A stretch of 64,000 nt of DNA from Dastarcus helophoroides (Eukaryota; Arthropoda; Insecta; Coleoptera; Bothrideridae): the NCBI GenBank assembly GCA_028583605.1, contig CM053325.1, positions 39,359,435-39,423,434 of the forward strand, written 5' to 3'. This document shows, one piece after another, positions 34,105 to 45,770 of the stretch. The notes under the pieces were generated by a model. That model ran no database searches. It was given only the letters and a program-made list of their open reading frames with translations, and was not told the origin of the DNA. The position numbers and the translations under genes are program-made. Within the stretch, counting starts at the first letter, position 1. Each line of letters opens with the position of its first letter.

Positions 34105-36310
34105 TTAAGCTAAAATTTTATTTGTGATGAAATTATCACAGCTAGCATAAATTCAAGCGCGGTATAAGAAACGCCAGTTATTTTAATTTTTATATGTAAC
34201 GTAATATTTCGAGATAATAATAACATGATAGTACAGCAATATAAGAAGTTAATAAGTGTTTTCGCGCACGATTATCCATCCCTTCGGGTAATTATGCTCC
34301 TGCGTTGGGTAATGGTGCGCATGCACGTTAAATTAGAAAAATGAAAGACTTATTCAATCTAAAATCATTTTTATTATTTAATGCCCATATAAAAAACTAT
34401 TGCGAATTAAGGGAAAGAATTATCTAATGTAAACAAAAGTTACATGTATAATTCTTTGGAGTATCTACTGTGAATTTTTAAGCAGATGTTGAGGATTCCA
34501 AATTTTATCAAAATTTTAAGTTAACATTTTTAAATTCGAAAATTGATAAAAATGTTTCATAAACTTAAAAGTTTTTTTTACCAAAAGTTTTAAAGTCAAA
34601 TCTTGTAAGTAATCAAGGCCAAAATTTACTAATTAAATTTAAAATTTTCTGATTAAGGTGAAATTTTGTTTTCTTCCTTTTTTTTTTTTGAAGTTTTAAC
34701 CTTAGAATTCAGAATTTCGAGAAAATTCGATAGTTTGAAATTAAAGTCGAAATAAAGTCGATATTTTGATTGTAAAGTTGGAATTTTAGGAAAGAAGTAA
34801 AAATTTAAATTTCAAATTAAACATTTTGACAGAGAACTCGAAGTTTCAACACAAACCAAAGATTTCAATAAATTCTTGTATTTTTGATTTTCAAAATTTG
34901 AAGCTACTAATAGCGTGGGTAAATTTTCAAATTATAAAAAACAATCAGTTTTAACCAAAAACTTTGAAGAAGTTCAGGTTTCTTAGAAAGTTTGTATCAA
35001 AATGAAAACCTTATTTATTAAAAAAAATTAAAATTTTGATTTTAATCTCGAAATTTTGAAAAACTTATCAAAATTTCATGTTAAACTTGACATTTGCAAA
35101 CTTGAAAGTTTATAGTAAAACAAAATTATAAATTTCTAGTTTCTCTTAAAATGTTCAAATTTTGTCATAAATTCTAGTTAACTTGAAATTTGTTTTTATC
35201 AATTTTAAGCTTCTCTTGACATTTAAATTTTTTTCTCAAAATGTAGTGGTTAGGTTTGACATTTTAAGAAAGTCGAAATTTCGAGAAAAAAGTCAACATC
35301 TTCAAAAAAGTGAGATTTATTAAAGAAAAACCTTTCACAAAAATTTTAATTTGATATTTTAGCTATTTCATCAATTTTTTTACTTTATTCTCAAAATTGG
35401 AGGATAAGGCAGAAATTTAAAGATTTTTTTAGAAGAGTTTCTTCTAAAAATTCTGAGTTCAAATTTGAACCTTGATATTTTTCTCTAAATTTGTTACGAA
35501 ACTTGAAATCTAGACTTTCTTTTGAAAATTTTGTCTTTTGATCTTAAAATGTTGACCTTCACCTCAAGGTTTGAACTTTATTTTCGAAATTTCGAATTTA
35601 AACTCAAAATTAGGACGTTTTTCTCGAAATTTCGTGTTAGAATTGAATTCTTGTGAATGATTTTTAGTTTTTTTTCAAAATTTGGATATCTTCTTTAAAT
35701 TCTGTGTTTAAATTTTATAATTGAAATTTCGAGCATATTTTTGTTTTAAGAGTTTTTTATCTTTTCAAAACTTTGGATATTGTTTTCCATTTAAAATTGA
35801 AAATTAAATTTCCACTTATATATTTCCAAATTTTCTGTTTGAACTTTCTCAAATTTTGTAACCTTTGTCTTAAATTTTTTACGTTAAAGTTATTATTTTT
35901 CCGATTTTAAAACTGAAATTTTGACTTTTCTTAGAAATTTCGATTTTAGTCTGAAAACATAAATTTGCTACATAAAATGGGATCCCATTTTTCTTCACAG
36001 GCACCTTAGGTGAAATCAAAAATTACTGCAAGCCATATGTGGCTCGCGAACTGCGTATCAGGCATTAATTGTTTAGAACGATTAAAATAATAGGAAAAAA
36101 TTAAAATTGTAAACCCAAAAATTTGAAAAAAGAGGTGAAATTGAAGAAATGCATGATTTCAATTCAAATGCTGGTAGTAAATATCGAAACATTGAAAAAT
36201 AAACGTGAATATTTCTAGAAAAATTCAAAACTTTAAATTTAAAATTGACCTTTATGGGAAAAATAAAGACAAGTTTATATTCAAAATTTTAATAAAAAAA
36301 GTCTAAGTTT
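34105..36310. repeat. Cryptically simple AT-rich tract
   Basis: From about 34490 the sequence consists of imperfectly recurring words such as AAATTTTGA, TTGAAATTT and AAATTTCGA on either strand, with no fixed period. It looks like the tract at 9091-10230. No coding potential. The 34105-34489 part has two copies of AATGGTGCGCA (34092 and 34311) but no clear element. Confidence 0.5.
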
Positions 36311-37303
36311 CAAAAATACTCGTGAACAATACAATAATAATAATAGAGAGAAATCACTGGAGTGTAATTCGAGACTTTCAATGTAAAGTTGAAATTAAAG
36401 TGGAGACGTTTTGTAACTGTGGACTTTTGAATCTGCACTAAACCGAAATAAACCGATATTTTCTTTTCGGTTCAGTTCCGGTTTTCGTTCTGACCGAAAT
36501 AATGGTCTTTTTCGATTTCCGGTCCTGGGTTTAATTTTTTGAATTTTCTTTATTGAGGTTTTCAGATTTTAGGTAATAATAATATCAGAAAAGTAATATT
36601 TAACGTAAATTACTTTGAAAGCTGTGTTATTATTGCTTTTTCTTCAAGCCTACTTTAAAACTTTAATATCTTAGTAATTTAAAACGAATGCACTTCAAAC
36701 TTTGAAGGCAAATATCTTGGAAACCGTTGCTTGTAGCAGCTTTCAGAAGGTATGTCTTTTTTAGGTAAAAAATATAAGGAAATAAAATTACTCATTCAAA
36801 ATTAATATACGTGGGTACACAAAAATGTTATCATGATTTAAGGTCATGCATGATATAGCAGGTAGCGTCCCCTATAAGCTATTGGTAATATGTTAGAAAA
36901 TTAGAGTTCCTCGAATTAAGAAGCCTCTTTGTGCCAAAGTTCGTGTCTATATTACTATTTATTTAATAGTTATACGAAAAAATCGAATTTTTTTTAAGTT
37001 TGAAATCCTCTATTTCAGTTAATATTAGCATTTAGTGTTAGTTAAATGTAGCTAAATCACAATATTTTTATCCGAAAAATCCATTCTTGCTCTGTGCTCC
37101 ATTACTTATAGTCCATACTGTATTACCATTTAAAAATTCTTCTCTACACCACATCCACAACCCACGAAATACAGTTTCTAGATGTTTTTTCGCTTCTTCA
37201 TAGTTTTCTTTATTTAATATTGACACATTTTTTCCGGAATTTAAATAAATACACCACGAAGACGTTTTTTATTGATATTACTGTTTGAAAACGTTATTAA
37301 TAT
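36311..37303. other. No gene seen
   Basis: A small cluster of CCGAAAT/TTTCGG words at 36440-36530 is the only pattern. The remainder is AT-rich without domains. Confidence 0.5.
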
Positions 37304-37602
37304 TGTTGTGCGTTATCAGGTCGAAGATAAATTCTTTGTGAATTGTAACCACTTTATTTCCAAACTGATTTCGAAACACTACAATTGTAATTCACCTAAC
37401 TAACTAACCAGCTAACTAACTCACTTGACTGTTTAATTAACTGAGGGAAAGGTGACCATGTGTATATGTAGGCTTCCCGTTTCTGCAACGGAATCCGTAT
37501 AGATAAGGCTATCGATCGGGGAAATTTCTGGTGCGCAAATCTGCCGTATGATTTATTATCGCGGCCGCTTCCCATTAACAATTTTTTCTAGAAAATTGTT
37601 AC
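37304..37602 (-). mobile_element. Solo LTR, diverged copy of 1643-2052
   Basis: On the minus strand it starts TGTAAC and ends CACAACA. It shares with the first LTR the blocks GGGAAGCGGCCGCGATA, ACGGCAGAT, GAAATTTC, GATAGCCTTATCT and AATAAAGTGG in the same order. It is about 110 bp shorter. ATTAATAA lies close to both edges and may reflect a target duplication, but the boundaries are not certain. No internal coding domain is attached. Confidence 0.6.
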
Positions 37603-37758
37603 ATTATTAATAATTAGTGACAATTCCATAAACCTGAAAGTTCTGAAACTCCGAAAAATATCTTTTTAGGCTCATTGTTATAAAGACAAAAAAATAAATA
37701 CATGTGGCATGTTTCTAGATTGCAGTCGAATGGAGAGACTGTGCCTCTAAAAACTGTA

Positions 37759-38032
37759 CAGTAGACTCCCGCTAAAGTTGCGCTCACCGGATTGGATCAA
37801 CTGTTAAAGTTGCTACTCCCCTACCATCCCTACCATTGTCGAAAAATGTATATGTTGTATTGCTCCTTATGCGGTTGAGTGGGTTATTCAAAAGTGGCGC
37901 TAAAACTCGGAAGTCTAATTCGTTGTTCGAAAATTAGAGAGGGGGAATTTCCGCGCAACTTTAGCGATCGTATCTTGTCAACTTTAACGAGCGGACAATT
38001 TTAACGGGCGCAACTTTAGCGGGAGTCGATTG
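37759..38032. mobile_element. MITE, pogo/Tc1-mariner type, 274 bp
   Basis: The ends CAGTAGACTCCCGCTAAAGT and, reversed, CAATCGACTCCCGCTAAAGT continue into GCGC, a ~25-bp inverted repeat, with TA on both outer sides (37757-37758 and 38033-38034). CAGTxGACTCCCG resembles pogo/Tigger ends. The interior holds extra inverted GCGCAACTTTAGC words and no reading frame. Confidence 0.85.
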
Positions 38033-38427
38033 TATTTAATAGAGGGTTATTCACGACATACGATACGGAAGATTATGCCTATGCTACTTGATTTTGTAAA
38101 TATTTTTTGGAGGGGGGGGGTGGATTTTTAGGGCCCATTGGCGGTACAAATTAAAAAAATAGTTTCTTCATGTACAGGATGTTGATTAATCTTATTTAAC
38201 ATTTCTGTGACCCGGTTCGTTTTTACTAAATATAACCGACTACAGCACAAGACACGCCCCTCGCGATCTTCCTAAAATGTGATTGCTTTGTTTGTAGTTT
38301 CGCGCTCAACGGCGTTTCTAACTACCGATTGTTCATGCTTATGTATATGTTACAGTCATAATATATAACTATTATGTATATTATCTATCGAATTTAGTAA
38401 ATGTGAATAATTTGATATGATTATATA

Positions 38428-40140
38428 CCGGGTGTTTTTTTTAGTTGAGAGGTTACCTTTATATGGAGTATCACTTATTATAAAGGCAAACTGATTGTGT
38501 TGATGGGGCTAATCGCAACTCAGCTACCTTTCAAATATATTTTCAACTTCCTCCCACTTCCGGTGAGTTTATGTATACATGTTTATTGCTACCTTTGATA
38601 GTTTTAAAGATATTTCAATTTTTCGACAAAAAATGACAGAGAAGAGTGTTATTTTGACTCTTTGTATCTTTTTTATTATTTACAATAAAAACATGAAATT
38701 TGGGTTGAAGTCATGGAATATTACGCAGACTATAATAACGTAATCAGGTTTTACATTTATTACACAGGGTGATGGAAATTTTATGATCTTTATTGTTTTT
38801 GTTTTATTCAAAAAAACTCTGGTTTTGGGTTGGAAACGATGTGTTTTTTAATCATTTTTGGATTCTTCACGTAAAAAGAAGAAAAAAGTTATATGACCAA
38901 TATTTTTAAAATTCTGCATCGCTACAGAGATATAATTCAAAATAAAAAAGAAAAATATTTTTTTTTTCTAGTAGCAACCTGGTAGTAGAAAACAAAATTT
39001 TTAACAAAAAAAACATAATTTTGGGCTAAATAACATTTAAAAGATAACCGTACAAGATGAATAAGTTTTTGGCTAATTGTTAGAATACTTATTGAAAATG
39101 TTTAAGGAGCCACGAATGTAAGTTTCGTAAAAATGGTTGGTTCAACAGACTTCCCATTTTTGGAGTAATTAAAATCAAAAACAAATGCTCTAAAAAAAAT
39201 CGTCCTTTAAGTGTTAGGCTGTTAGATTAGAACTCAGGATTTGTAAGCGTTAAATTTTATAATGAAAATCGAAATGGAATTTTTCTAAAGATTTTTTTAC
39301 GACTACTGCATGACAAGCATATTTCTATGAAAAATCGGATGTGATTAAAAACGTTTTTCAATTCGAAATCTTAAAATATGCCTCTAAATGTATTGAAACA
39401 GAAGATCGTCCTTGTTGCTCTTGATGTAAATTTTTTGTCAATTATTTTTTTCCTGTTACTTATTATAATTAATTCTTTAAGCTTTTATCGCCTACAGTTT
39501 CCTTCTTGCACAAAAAAGACATGTTTGATTCTTTTTATTTTGAGATTTATGTAAAATACCTCTGTAACGGCACAAAATTTTAAGAAATAAGTGATATAAC
39601 TTTTTTTCTTTTTATGAGAAGAATCCAAAAATGTTTAGAAAACATATAGTTCCTATTTAAAAAAACAGAGTTTTTTTTTTCAATAAAACAAAAACAGCAA
39701 AGATTATAAAATTTCCATCACCCTTAATAAATGTAAAATCTGATTGCGTTATTACAGTCTTTATAATATTCCGTAACTTCAACCCAAATTTCATGTTTTT
39801 ACTGCAAATAATAAAAAAGATACAAAGAGTCAAAATAACCCTCTTTTCTGTCATTTTTTTTTTTTTCGAAAAATTGAAATATCTTTAAAACTATCAAAGG
39901 TAGCAATAAACATGTATACATAAACTTACCTTATTTTTTTACGTTAAATCCAAATAAAATATAAAATTTGGGGGTTGCTGGTTAAAATAAGAAAGTTGAT
40001 GTCTACTTCCGATATAACCGGTAGTAGGGGGAAGTTGAAAATATTTTTAGAAGATAGTTTAGCCCCGATCATCGACAAAATCAGTTTACCTTTATAATAA
40101 GTAGTATTCCATATAACGTTTTACCAAAAATAACTCAGTA
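38428..40140. mobile_element. Foldback element, 1.7 kb palindrome
   Basis: The arm 38460-38820 (CTTATTATAAAGGCAAACTG, ATTGCTACCTTTGATAG, GGGTGATGGAAATTTTATG) pairs with 39660-40110 (CATAAATTTAC-like, CTATCAAAGGTAGCAAT, ATAAAATTTCCATCACCC). The centre lies near 39290. The left end is TACCGGGTG; the right end has lost its terminus. It codes for nothing. Confidence 0.75.
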
Positions 40141-40362
40141 AATTTACAAATGTTATAGGAAACTTGCAGGTGTATAGAGGTTTGTTAGATGGCTTCGTAG
40201 GCAACAAAAGTCTAGGGGCAGCAAGAATTTCAAGAAAGCGAATGATCCATTAGCATGGCTTAGGCTAGTTTGCTGGGCTAAATGATTTTTTTAAAGCTGC
40301 GATAATATGGTACATGTGAAGATCTTATTTCCCCTAAACTCTACATTGAAATTGATGTAGGT

Positions 40363-40507
40363 ACAAATCTTGTCACTTGAAACCAAGAATGATTAAAAAA
40401 CATAATAACACCTGTTCTGTGTTTTTTAATCTTTCTTGGTTTCAGGAGTAAGATTTGGATATCAGTTTTTAAAGATAACTAAGGACCATTCCGTTATAAC
40501 AAAAAAA
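40363..40507 (+). mobile_element. Second copy of the palindromic retroelement of 17899-18102
   Basis: Arms AAACCAAGAATGATTAAAAA and the reverse complement at 40420-40456 (TGTTTTTTAATCTTTCTTGG) match the first copy. The distinctive tail AAGGACCATTCCGTT followed by an A-run also matches. The hammerhead-like centre is replaced by a ~17-nt loop. No target duplication was found, and the 5' end may be truncated. Confidence 0.65.
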
Positions 40508-40509
40508 TA

Positions 40510-41301
40510 GACTATATTAGGTTCTCAAAAAATGTCTTGATGCAAACTAACTTAGGCGTTTCAAATAAATCTTTGGCTTCCCTAGAAATCGTTGCAATAG
40601 TTGCTCTATGATTTAGTGATTATTGAAGATTCGAATTACTTCGCCCAATGTGCACGAGTTATTATGGATAAAGCAATTAATCAATTATTTTGTCTGGGAG
40701 ATTCAGTCATCATACATAATAACTAGCAAGTATGCATACTCGCTAGTTAATTACTTTGAACGTAACATATAAAATTGTATTTTTAAATCAAATCGATAAT
40801 TCTTTTCAAATGTTCAAAACATGTTCAATGCTTATTTCCAGTGTGTCAATACACTGAACTGTATTCTTCATATTTTATATTTGTTTTATTTATTCAAAGT
40901 GTTTTTCGTAAACTGTTTGTGATGTTTCCTAACAACAACTCTTTGCAGTAACATTTGACAGATTTATCGATGGCTTGCGAAGTCAGATTGTTGATTGAAG
41001 TGACGTACTTGCGAAGGGCGTGTCTTGTGCTGTAGTCGGTTATATTTAGTAAAAATGCGACCCGGTTTAGAATTATTTAAATTTTTATTAATAAATGGTG
41101 ACAATATTCTGAAACACTTTTTGAAATATGACTACGTAATATTATATTTATTTAAAACGTCACCACATGACAGTTGACAAAAAATAGGTTAGTTTATTTT
41201 ACACAGAACAAGAAAAAAAATGAAATATAGAAAACCAAAATTAGACATGAAATTTTTTTAAAATAAATTATGAAAATATAAAAAATATAAAAAAAGGTGG
41301 T
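40510..41301. other. No gene seen
   Basis: Unique-looking AT-rich sequence; contains the right arm of the 39-bp inverted pair. Bases 41060-41301 may be the downstream body of the ribozyme-bearing element. Confidence 0.5.
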
Positions 41302-41350
41302 AGCGCCGGACATCGATGTTTCACTCTCATTTGAGTTCGTCAGCAGCACT
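41302..41350 (-). ncRNA. Hammerhead self-cleaving ribozyme, type I with short stem III
   Basis: On the minus strand (RNA 5'-3'): stem I 5' strand AGUGCUG; core CUGACGA; stem II ACUC-AAAUGA-GAGU; core GAA; stem III ACA-UCGA-UGU; cleavage base C; stem I 3' strand CGGCGCU. Stem I closes with 7 pairs, two of them G-U. All conserved core positions are present (position 7 is C, which is allowed), and the cleavage triplet is GUC. The 3-bp stem III with a tetraloop is the form found in Penelope-like elements and animal retrozymes. Cleavage is predicted on the minus strand between 41309 and 41308. Activity is inferred, not shown. A foldback element has inserted 11 bases upstream of the motif. Confidence 0.8.
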
Positions 41351-41362
41351 GAGGAAGAAGTA

Positions 41363-42820
41363 CAGGGTGTCCCATTTTCGGTACTTTTAGGGGGTATTGA
41401 ATTTAGTAATAAAGATAGAGTGTTGGGATTTTCACTTTACTGTCCTACTTTTTTATAAAATAAAAGATTCCAGTCTCAAATTTGACATGGCTCTCTTAGT
41501 TTTTAAGCTAGAGGCTGATTTTGAAAATCTTTACTTTTGGTCTTGCCTCGCATTTCCATTATGCCTTCTTATATTAACAAGGTAGAAATGATCTTACTAG
41601 AGTTTTTGCGTTAAGTTCAGTGGTGTAGTCAATTTTTTTCTAGAAAGTCAGATTTTTGAAATATTAACCAAAGTTACATTTTTTAAATGGAACACCCCAT
41701 GTAATATTTTTTACATTGGTTAAGCATAATTTGAGCTTTTCAAAATTATATAGCTGTTGACAAGTTCAAAATACAATATTTTTATAATTTATACTTTACT
41801 TATAGCAGTAGGCTATGACCAATTCATTAGAAACAAATGCAAAATCCATAATTATTCTAAAAAGTTACTTTAAAATGTTTCTATTTTTTCAGTTGTGTAT
41901 TAAAAATTATTGGTATTTATATATTTTTTAAATTCTTTGGGCCTTAAATATTGTTATACTAACATATTTCTCTGTTTTTCAACGAGATGAGGAAGTTGAT
42001 CTTCGTGTATAACATAAAACTTTTATTTGCTTTTCTCTTCATGTTGCTGAACTTGGTAGAGGATTTGGTTTGGCGTACCGAATCATTCGGCCTAGACCAA
42101 TAATTCTGGTAAATTTAGTTAAAAAAGTAACAAAAATATACCAATGCTGCATTCAAAAAAGGGTTTCTAATTTTGAAAATAATCTTTAAAATGTTTCAGC
42201 TTGTTTTTATTAGATAGAACTTTTGTGTTTTTACGATAAAGTTAAATATGCAATATTGATTAAATTTTAATGCAGAATTAAAAATATTAAAATTTACTTT
42301 TTGAGAGTTTAATTCTTTGAATAGCTATTAATTTTGCCTTTGTTTCTAGTAAACAAGTCATGGCCTACTGCTATAAATTATAAAAATATCGAATTTTGAG
42401 CTTGTTTTTGAAAATAAACCTTAACAACTTTATATATTTTAAAGGCCCAAAGTGTGCTTAATCAACATAAAAAATAATATATAGAGTATTCCATTTACAA
42501 AAATATAACTTTGGTTAATATCTCAAAAATTTGACTTTTTAGAAAAACATTCACTACGCCGCTGAACTAAACAAAACACCTGAGGCAAGATCGGTTTTTA
42601 CCTTTTTGATATAAGAAGACATAATGGAGAAACAAGGCATGGCTAAAAAATTAAGATTTTCAATATCACCCTGTAGCCTAAAAACTAAGACAGCTATGGC
42701 AAATTTCAGACTGAAATTTTTCATTTGATTAAAAAGCAGGCAGTAAAGTAAAAATCATAACACCCCATCTTTAATAATAAGTCCAATATCTCCGAAAAGA
42801 GCCAAAAATGGAACACCCTG
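41363..42820. mobile_element. Foldback element, 1.46 kb, CAGGGTG ends with TA duplication
   Basis: CAGGGTGTCCCATTTTCGG at the left and, reversed, CAGGGTGTTCCATTTTTGG at the right, each next to TA (41361-41362, 42821-42822). The arms pair along most of the length (CATGGCTCTCTTAGTTTTTA against TAAAAACTAAGACAGCTATG) around a centre near 42090. Removing it would rejoin the ribozyme-bearing sequence across a single TA. No coding capacity. Confidence 0.85.
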
Positions 42821-42889
42821 TACTTAGAAATACATAAAATTAATAAACATAATGTTTCCGACCAATAAAATTTCACCATGAAGAATGTA

Positions 42890-44857
42890 CAAGATGCCCC
42901 AAAAACACAAAACGTATCAAAGTTTTATTTTTTTAAATGGAACAGTCTATATATTTTCATATTTTCGGATTCTAGGGTCAAAATAAAGGCGAATTTTATA
43001 AAGGTTTACCTTAGCTAAGTCTTAAGGATTTTGAAATATTTTAACTTAGGTGAAAATGTAGTAACAATTTTAACTTTCAATTCTCAACATGTACTTTAAT
43101 TATTAAAACCAAATTTAGGTTAAGTTCTACTGATTGATTAACTTTTGTATCACACATGTAAAAAATTGATTAGTGTATACGTGCTGTTCAAAAGTTATGA
43201 CCAAATAAATATAAGTTTTAAATGCTAATAACTTGTTTATTTTAAATAGAGCACCCAGTATTTTATGACAACATCAATTGTAGAATTTAATTCTCCAACC
43301 AATAATAATAAACATTCCTGTAGCTAACTGTTCGAGTTTTCCTATAAAACGCTCATTTTCAAATTGGAAACCGATTTTTACACATTTAATATTTATCAAG
43401 TCAGCTGTGGTATTTTGAAAACCCAGAACTACTTGTAATCGACAGCAAATTGAAGGGAAAAACATTTGATTATCATCACTTAAAATTTTAAATATTATGG
43501 GTTAATTTGAAGGAAGAAAATAAAAGAAGGTTTCAAATACAATGAAAAATATTGTTCTATTATAAGCGTTTAGAATGACGGCCCTCTGACTCTGAAACGA
43601 AAACATAACCTCTTTTCAAAACCTCCACCATCATTTTTGAACATTTCTCGGCATTTATTTCATGAAACTTTCCCGACGGTTTTCTTCACATTACCTATTT
43701 TTTGTGGGAGATATTTTGTGAAGTAATTCATTTTAAATATTCTCTTAAACAAAAAACAGGTAAATTTAAATTAAACGACCCCTATTTTAGAAAAAAAATT
43801 AAATATGACACTTTTTTTAATTGTTTGCAAATCATTTCTAATCTTAATACACTTGCGGATAAGGGAATTGGTGTGGCTTAAAATGAATGCAATTCCATCA
43901 CATTTCCATCGTGAGGTTGGAGAATTTTCAAATGTTCACCTTTCATAAACCCCAGATATGAAGAAATGTGTTTTAGAATTGACTCCTATGATCGCCAAAT
44001 TTAAATTAACTGATTTTTTGTAAGAATATAAAAAGAAATTTTTTTGACGCACTTCTAATAATGGCAGGTAATTTGAAGGAGCGTATCGGAGGAGATTGGA
44101 GGCCTACGAAATGATGAATGATTGGTGTGGGTCTTAAAAAGAGTTTTTTTTTTCTTTAGAGTCGAAGGGTTCATTATTTTAAATCCTTATAATAGGCCAG
44201 TATTGTTTGTTTGTTTCCAACATTTATTTCGTTATTATTTTTCAAATGAATCCATAACCTTTAAAATTTTAAGTGATGATTATCAAACGTCTTGTCATTA
44301 AATCTGCTTTTTTATTACAAATCATTCTGATATTAGAAACTGTCATCGTTGACATGATAAATGATGAATTTGTTAAAATCGGTTTCCATTTTCAAAATGT
44401 GCGTTTTCCATGAAAACGCAAATAATTAACTGTAGAGAAGCTTCATAGAATTCGATAGATAATAAAATTCTTCAGTTGTTCTTCACGTAAAATACAATTC
44501 ATTTCAAAAAACAAATTATTAGCGTTTAAAACATCTACTTATTTAGTTATAATTTTCGGACAACCCGTATAAGCTAATCAATGTTTTACATGTACGACAC
44601 AAAACCTAATCACTTAGTAGAACCCCTTCTTAAATTTGGTTTTGATAACTGAAATGAGTGTTGAGGATATAAACATTAAAATGCTTACTACATTTTGATA
44701 AAATACAAAATATCTTCAAATCGTTAAGTTTTAAGAGAGGTAAACCTTAGTACAACTTGCTTTTATTTTGGTCGTAGAATCTGAAAATTTAAAAATATAA
44801 AGGGTTTCCATTAAAAAAATACCACTTTTATATGTGGTATATTTTTAGGACAACGTG
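42890..44857. mobile_element. Foldback element, 1.97 kb, TA-flanked
   Basis: The ends CAAGATGCCCC and, reversed, CACGTTGTCCT are flanked by TA at 42888-42889 and 44858-44859. Arms pair throughout (AAAGGTTTACCTTAGCTAAG against CTTAGTACAAGGTTTACC-like text near 44750; CACATGTAAAAAATTGATTA against TAATCAATGTTTTACATGT). The centre is near 43880. No transposase. Confidence 0.75.
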
Positions 44858-45104
44858 TAGATTTTGAAAGTAATTTTAAAATGTACCGCCAATGGATCCC
44901 TATCCATTTCCAAAACAAAATTTTTTTAAAATCAATTTGTATAGGCGTAATCTTTCGTGAACAACCCCGTATAACTGTTGCTGGCCTCTCTTGAAGAAAG
45001 AAAAACATACATATTGTCTGACAAAGGCATTTCTTATTTCTTAAGCCCTATGGTATAACCCAAGGGTTCCCAAAGTGTGCACATGAATTCAATTTAGTAT
45101 TGGA

Positions 45105-45380
45105 ACATAACATCGATGTAGTAAACTCCATAAAAATTAGGCTGCTGAAGGCCGGGCTATTTAGAAAACTTTGCGCAGACATAGGAGCTGAACACACAAC
45201 CCTCCTATTTAACTTTAGTTCATTATGACTTTCACGTGAAAATTTCTTATCCAGTGATTTGTGAATCAAGAGATTCGTATTTTTCTGCAAGAGGAAGGTC
45301 ACACAAACTCCAGATACTTTGCTGAATCACACCTTTTACTGAAACTGGCTTATTTGTGCGATGTATTTAACAAACTGCTT
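45105..45380 (+). pseudogene. hAT (ZBED5-like) transposase fragment
   Basis: With frame changes the plus strand reads VVNSIKIRLLKAGLFRKLC, then ADIGAEHTTLLFN, LSRENFLSSD, and LLLKLAYLCDVFNKL. These parallel the ZBED5/FAM200-type transposase order that I remember (VNxIKxRxLNSRLFxxLCEDM, HxxLLxHTEVRWLSRG, LAYLADIFxxLN). The zinc finger, most of the catalytic fold and the C-terminal dimerisation region are missing. At least one stop interrupts it, so it cannot be functional. Confidence 0.6.
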
Positions 45381-45439
45381 GGGTTGTCTCCTGCAAAAAT
45401 CATATCATTGTTGGCGAAATAATTCCTCAGTCGAGACTC

Positions 45440-45640
45440 GGACCACATTTGTTGAAGCACGATGGCATCTTATCCGAGACATTTGCGATTAATGTAGGGG
45501 TGCCTCAGGGATCTGTACTGTCTCCTACTTTGTTTCTGCTACATATGAACGATCTCTTAGCTTTAACTTCCAATCCTATATACAGCTACGCAGAGGTTAG
45601 TAGCCTTGTGTCATCTTTTTCCTCCGACAAACCATTATCC
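45440..45640 (+). pseudogene. Non-LTR reverse transcriptase fragment (Jockey-like) inside the hAT element
   Basis: The frame starting at 45449 reads LSETFAINVGVPQGSVLS, PTLFLLHMNDLL, then YSYAEV. GVPQGSVLSPTLF is RT motif B, and YAEV stands where the catalytic YADD should be, so the active site is gone. Only about 60 residues of RT remain. Downstream codons to 45748 (ending KASQPK) belong to the hAT end and not to RT. It is an open frame by chance across two elements, not a gene. Confidence 0.75.
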
Positions 45641-45770
45641 GTCGCTGCCTCAGATCGACTAAAGGAACAGCGGACGACGGGAGACAAATTTTCGACTAGG
45701 GCGCCGAAAAAAAATGTTCTTCCTGAAAAGGCGTCGCAACCGAAATAGTTTGGAAACCGCTGGTCTAACC

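Larger units (their letters stand above)
38221..41054. repeat. 39-bp inverted repeat pair 2.8 kb apart
   Basis: TTTTACTAAATATAACCGAC and the continuation to ACACGCCC at 38221-38259 recur as an almost exact reverse complement at 41016-41054. Sequence outside and inside the arms differs, so the pair may be ends of an unrecognised element or two old inverted copies. The foldback element 38428-40140 lies between them. Confidence 0.7.
45061..45762 (+). mobile_element. hAT element remnant, 702 bp
   Basis: The ends CAAGGGTTCCC and, reversed, CAGCGGTTTCC are hAT-like. The 8-bp flanks GTATAACC (45053-45060) and GTCTAACC (45763-45770) differ at one base, the expected 8-bp hAT target duplication. The interior holds a decayed ZBED5-like transposase piece and then a LINE reverse-transcriptase piece. 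Confidence 0.75.
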
